7,446 nucleotides of DNA from Pseudomonadota bacterium (GTDB lineage: Bacteria > Myxococcota_A > Polyangia > Polyangiales > Polyangiaceae): contig JAEWOQ010000039.1 of the NCBI GenBank assembly GCA_023460875.1, positions 1 through 7,446 on the forward strand. The letters run 5' to 3'. Position numbers and translations under genes: made by a program. Shown here piece after piece: positions 5,130-7,446 of this stretch. How positions within the stretch are numbered: position 1 is the first letter of the stretch; every line of letters starts with the position of its first letter. The notes under the pieces were generated by a model, which did not search any database, was not told the DNA's origin, and worked only from the letters and a program-made list of their open reading frames with translations.

Positions 5130-7167
5130 CCCGATAGAACGTGTCGCGGGTGCGCCGCCTGCGAAAGCTGTGTCCCTCGCTCCGGCCCACGAAGAACCAC
5201 GCCTCCGCGCCGTTCTTACGCACGGCGCTCACGATCTGCTCGGCCTCCGAGAGGGCCACCCGCGGATCGTTCTCCCCGTGGGCGACCAGGAGCGCGCTGC
5301 GGATGCGCTTGACGTGGGTGAGTGGGGAGATCGAGGCGAGGTACTCGCGCACCTTCGGATCCCGCTCGTCGCCGTACTCCCCGCGGCGCACCCCCCGCCG
5401 GTAGGCGCCGGTGCTCTCCAAGAAGCTCACGAGATCCGACATGCCCACCACGTCGGAGCCCGCGACGAAGCGCTTCGGGTAAGCCACGAGAGAGGCGAGC
5501 ACCATGAAGCCGCCGTAGCTCGCGCCGTGGATCCCGACGCGGCCCGCGTCGAGATCTCCTCGTCCATCGACGTAGTCGAGCAGGGCGCCCACGTCGGCGA
5601 CCGCGTCGTGCCGCCGCATCCCGTCGTCGAGCCCCATGAAGCGCTTCCCATAACCGGAGGAGCCCCGCACGTTGGGAGCGAGCACGGCGATGCCCCGCGC
5701 CGAGGCGAAGTACTGGATGATCGGATCGAAGGCGGGGCGCGCTTGCCCTTCGGGGCCACCGTGCATCCAGAACAGCACCGGGAAGGGCCCGTCCCCCGGC
5801 GGCCTGTACAGGAGCGCCGGGATCTCGAGCCCGTCGAAGCCCCGCGCCTGCACGAGCTCCGGGACCACGAACCCACCCCGGGCCAGCCCCCCGAGCTCGC
5901 TCTCGGTCCAGCGCCGCAGCACCCCCGCCCCCAGATCGAAGAGATAGACGTCCTCGGGCTCCGTGGGCGTCGTGGCCGTGAAGGCGAGCTTGCGATCGCG
6001 GTCCACGAAGCGCAGCCCCGAGACGACCCCCTCGGGCAGCGCCAAGCGCCGCTGCCGCCCGGTCATGAGGTCTTTCAGATAGACCTTCGAGTAGCCGTGT
6101 TCGTTGAGGGAGAAGACGAGCCGCCGACCGTCCGAGGAGGTGGCGGCCTCTTCGACGTCCCAGGGCTGATCGGGGGTGATGAGGCGCCACTGCAAGGTGG
6201 CCAGATCGACCTCGAAGACCCCCGCGAAGTCGCGCTCGCGATCCGACAGCACGTACACGAAGCCCGGGCGCCTGGCGAACCAGGCGCGCCGGATGGACGT
6301 GTTGGCGACGAGGGGCGCGATCGCCGTCATCTCGCCGGTGTCCACCTCGACGACGTGCACCGTGGACTCGTCGGCGAAGCGTGACTCCTGCATGAGCAAG
6401 CGCTTCGCGTCGGAGGACCAGCCGAGGACCACCCAGCGCCCGTCCAGCTCCGCGATCACCTGCGACGTCCCCGATCGCAGATCGTAGCTGTGGAGCTCCG
6501 TGTCGCGGCCACTCCGCGCGGTGCTCGTGAACGCGAGCTGCTCGGTGCTCGACCAACGGAAAGGCCCGTGGCGGCTCTTGCCGTCGCTCAGCCGTCGCGT
6601 GCCGCGGGTCTCCAGATCGAGCAGGAAGATCTGGTGGTTCTCGTCTCCCCCCGCGTCCCGCCGGTAGCTCAAGGCGCGCGTCCCCCCGGGCAGATAGGCC
6701 ACCTGCTCCACGGGCTCGGGCCCGAAGGTCACCTGTCTCCGCATGCCCAGGGGGCCGTCCACCTCGTGCACCTGGGTCGTCTCGCTCGTCCGCGTGAGCA
6801 CGAGCATGCGCTTCGCTCCGGGAGCGACCCCCACCAGGCGCGCCCGGCGCACTTCGAGGTACGGCTGCAGCGCGCGGGCGACGGCGCGGGTGACCGGCGG
6901 GATGCCGTCGAGGGTGGGCGCCGGGTCGTCGTGTTGATCGGCGACGTCGTAGTCGAAGGCCGTCTCGTCCTGGGGGAGCCCCAGGCGAAAGCGCTCCGGA
7001 TCGGGCCGCTGGGGAGCTGGACGGCGCTGGGCGGGTTGCTCGCGCGCGGGGGCCTTTGTGGCCTCCCCAGCGACACCACCACAAGCAGCCAAAGCCAGCC
7101 ACGGCGCGAGGAAGACCGCCGTGCCCCGCCAGGGGGCGCGCCGCGAGCGTGACTGGGGTGACGTCAT
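5059..7167 (-). CDS. S9-family (prolyl oligopeptidase-type) serine peptidase lipoprotein
   Basis: A 702-residue exported peptidase. The N-terminus is a lipoprotein signal: basic residues 8-14, a hydrophobic core 16-27, then lipobox LAAC with Cys29 to be lipidated. Gly follows the Cys, so outer-membrane sorting is plausible. A Pro/Arg/Gln-rich linker (about 33-57) leads to a beta-propeller of WD-like strands (about 90-420) that gates substrate access. The alpha/beta-hydrolase domain (about 435-692) carries HGGP at 469-472 (oxyanion region), nucleophile Ser550 in GASYGG, Asp634 in HGENDPR and His666 in GHSF, a complete triad. It should cleave short peptides, as dipeptidyl or acylaminoacyl peptidases do; exact specificity is unknown. 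The frame is open to ATG 7287, but ATG 7167 places the signal peptide correctly. A GGAGGTG lies 17 nt upstream, unusually far. Its 3' end overlaps the antiporter gene by 71 bp. Confidence 0.95.
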   Translation of the reverse strand: MTSPQSRSRRAPWRGTAVFLAPWLALAACGGVAGEATKAPAREQPAQRRPAPQRPDPERFRLGLPQDETAFDYDVADQHDDPAPTLDGIPPVTRAVARALQPYLEVRRARLVGVAPGAKRMLVLTRTSETTQVHEVDGPLGMRRQVTFGPEPVEQVAYLPGGTRALSYRRDAGGDENHQIFLLDLETRGTRRLSDGKSRHGPFRWSSTEQLAFTSTARSGRDTELHSYDLRSGTSQVIAELDGRWVVLGWSSDAKRLLMQESRFADESTVHVVEVDTGEMTAIAPLVANTSIRRAWFARRPGFVYVLSDRERDFAGVFEVDLATLQWRLITPDQPWDVEEAATSSDGRRLVFSLNEHGYSKVYLKDLMTGRQRRLALPEGVVSGLRFVDRDRKLAFTATTPTEPEDVYLFDLGAGVLRRWTESELGGLARGGFVVPELVQARGFDGLEIPALLYRPPGDGPFPVLFWMHGGPEGQARPAFDPIIQYFASARGIAVLAPNVRGSSGYGKRFMGLDDGMRRHDAVADVGALLDYVDGRGDLDAGRVGIHGASYGGFMVLASLVAYPKRFVAGSDVVGMSDLVSFLESTGAYRRGVRRGEYGDERDPKVREYLASISPLTHVKRIRSALLVAHGENDPRVALSEAEQIVSAVRKNGAEAWFFVGRSEGHSFRRRRTRDTFYRVMSEFFERHLLQRAALGLEGEDP

Positions 7168-7198
7168 CGGGTCTGAAGCAAGGGCACCTCCGGCCAGG

Positions 7199-7246
7199 TT
7201 CCGGAAAATTCCGCCCTCAGGCAAGGGCGAGGCGCCGAGGGCGCCT
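7199..7246. promoter_or_regulatory. Dyads upstream of the peptidase gene
   Basis: TTCCGGAA (7199-7206) overlaps CGGAA-AA-TTCCG (7202-7213), an AT-centred dyad in GC-rich DNA. Next to it, AGGCGCC-GAG-GGCGCCT (7230-7246) forms a 7-bp perfect stem with a 3-nt loop. They lie 32-79 bp upstream of the peptidase start on its 5' side. The first could be an operator, the second a leader hairpin or the terminator of something upstream. No clear -10/-35 pair was found. Confidence 0.3.
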
Positions 7247-7371
7247 TGAGACCTACCGATCCGACATGCGAGCATCTCCGCGGCCATGGATCCCCCGCGC
7301 TCCTCGACTCCTTCTCGGGGCCCTGCGTGCGCATCGCCCGGCAGGGCTGCGCCGCCGCCGCACCTCGCGGG

Positions 7372-7446
7372 CGCGTCGTGTCGTCGCGCGCTGTGCCGTC
7401 GCGCGTCGTGCGGTGGCGCGCTGTGTCGTCGCGCGTGGTGCGGTGG
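7372..7446. repeat. 15-bp tandem repeat array, at least five copies, running off the window
   Basis: Units start at 7372, 7387, 7402, 7417 and 7432, consensus near CGCGYYGTGYSGTSG. A higher-order 30-bp period is clear: 7387-7416 and 7417-7446 match at 28 of 30 bases. The array continues past the right edge. The 15-bp unit keeps frame. On the plus strand an open frame from ATG 7286 reads it as pentapeptides ASCRR, ALCRR, ASCGG, ALCRR, AWCGG, each with a central Cys. Other frames are open too, so I do not call a gene. Confidence 0.8.

Noticed and set aside
4999..6384. 461-codon open frame on the plus strand
   Set aside because: It lies antisense to the well-supported S9 peptidase. Its translation is rich in His, Pro, Arg and Ala with no domain, as expected for the mirror frame of a GC-rich gene.
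7286..7446. Open plus-strand frame from ATG 7286 to the window edge
   Set aside because: Incomplete, no ribosome site, and composition driven by the tandem repeat. Other frames are open as well, so I report the repeat and not a gene.
7372..7446. CRISPR array
   Set aside because: Repeat units are contiguous and 15 bp long, with no unique spacers.
1..7446. Mobile element, tRNA, rRNA, toxin-antitoxin or phage defence system
   Set aside because: No transposase, integrase, terminal inverted repeats, cloverleaf or defence-type domain was seen. The XRE gene has no adjacent toxin-like partner on the same strand.

Overview
The window is strongly GC-rich DNA, and its coding codons end mostly in G or C. 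It carries seven genes I am willing to call, a dense mix of short hypothetical proteins, a soluble hybrid histidine kinase and a large secreted lipoprotein peptidase. This combination fits a member of the Myxococcota (for example Polyangia or Sandaracinus-like bacteria), but no rRNA or marker gene is present. That assignment is an inference from composition and gene style only.

Layout, left to right. Bases 1-156 are a leader with two phased ATGC/GCAT dyads. Positions 157-516 (+) encode a small protein with a DnaJ-type CxxCxGxG zinc pair. Positions 663-1184 (-) encode a 173-residue protein with a repeat-built Ser/Glu/Pro linker and a helical C-terminus. Positions 1369-1641 (+) encode an XRE-type repressor with an AT-hook-like tail. 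Positions 1671-1949 (-) encode a 92-residue Cys/His protein of unknown function. These four short genes alternate in strand. The 295-base gap at 1950-2244 has no gene but holds an 11-bp tandem repeat and two short palindromes.

The right two thirds carries larger, recognisable genes. Positions 2245-3750 (+) encode a PAS-HisKA-HATPase-REC hybrid histidine kinase. Positions 3837-5129 (+) encode an NhaP/CPA1-type cation:proton antiporter, 86 nt downstream of the kinase on the same strand. Positions 5059-7167 (-) encode an S9-family serine peptidase lipoprotein that runs convergently and overlaps the antiporter 3' end by 71 bp. The last 75 bases are five copies of a 15-bp tandem repeat that runs off the window.

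Kinase and antiporter may be co-transcribed, which would suggest ion or pH homeostasis under sensory control, but the sequence does not prove this. The other genes show no obvious shared pathway. I did not find convincing evidence of a mobile element, CRISPR array, RNA gene or defence system. The most unusual items are the repeat-based and overlapping structures and the cluster of small Cys/His and DNA-binding-like proteins.
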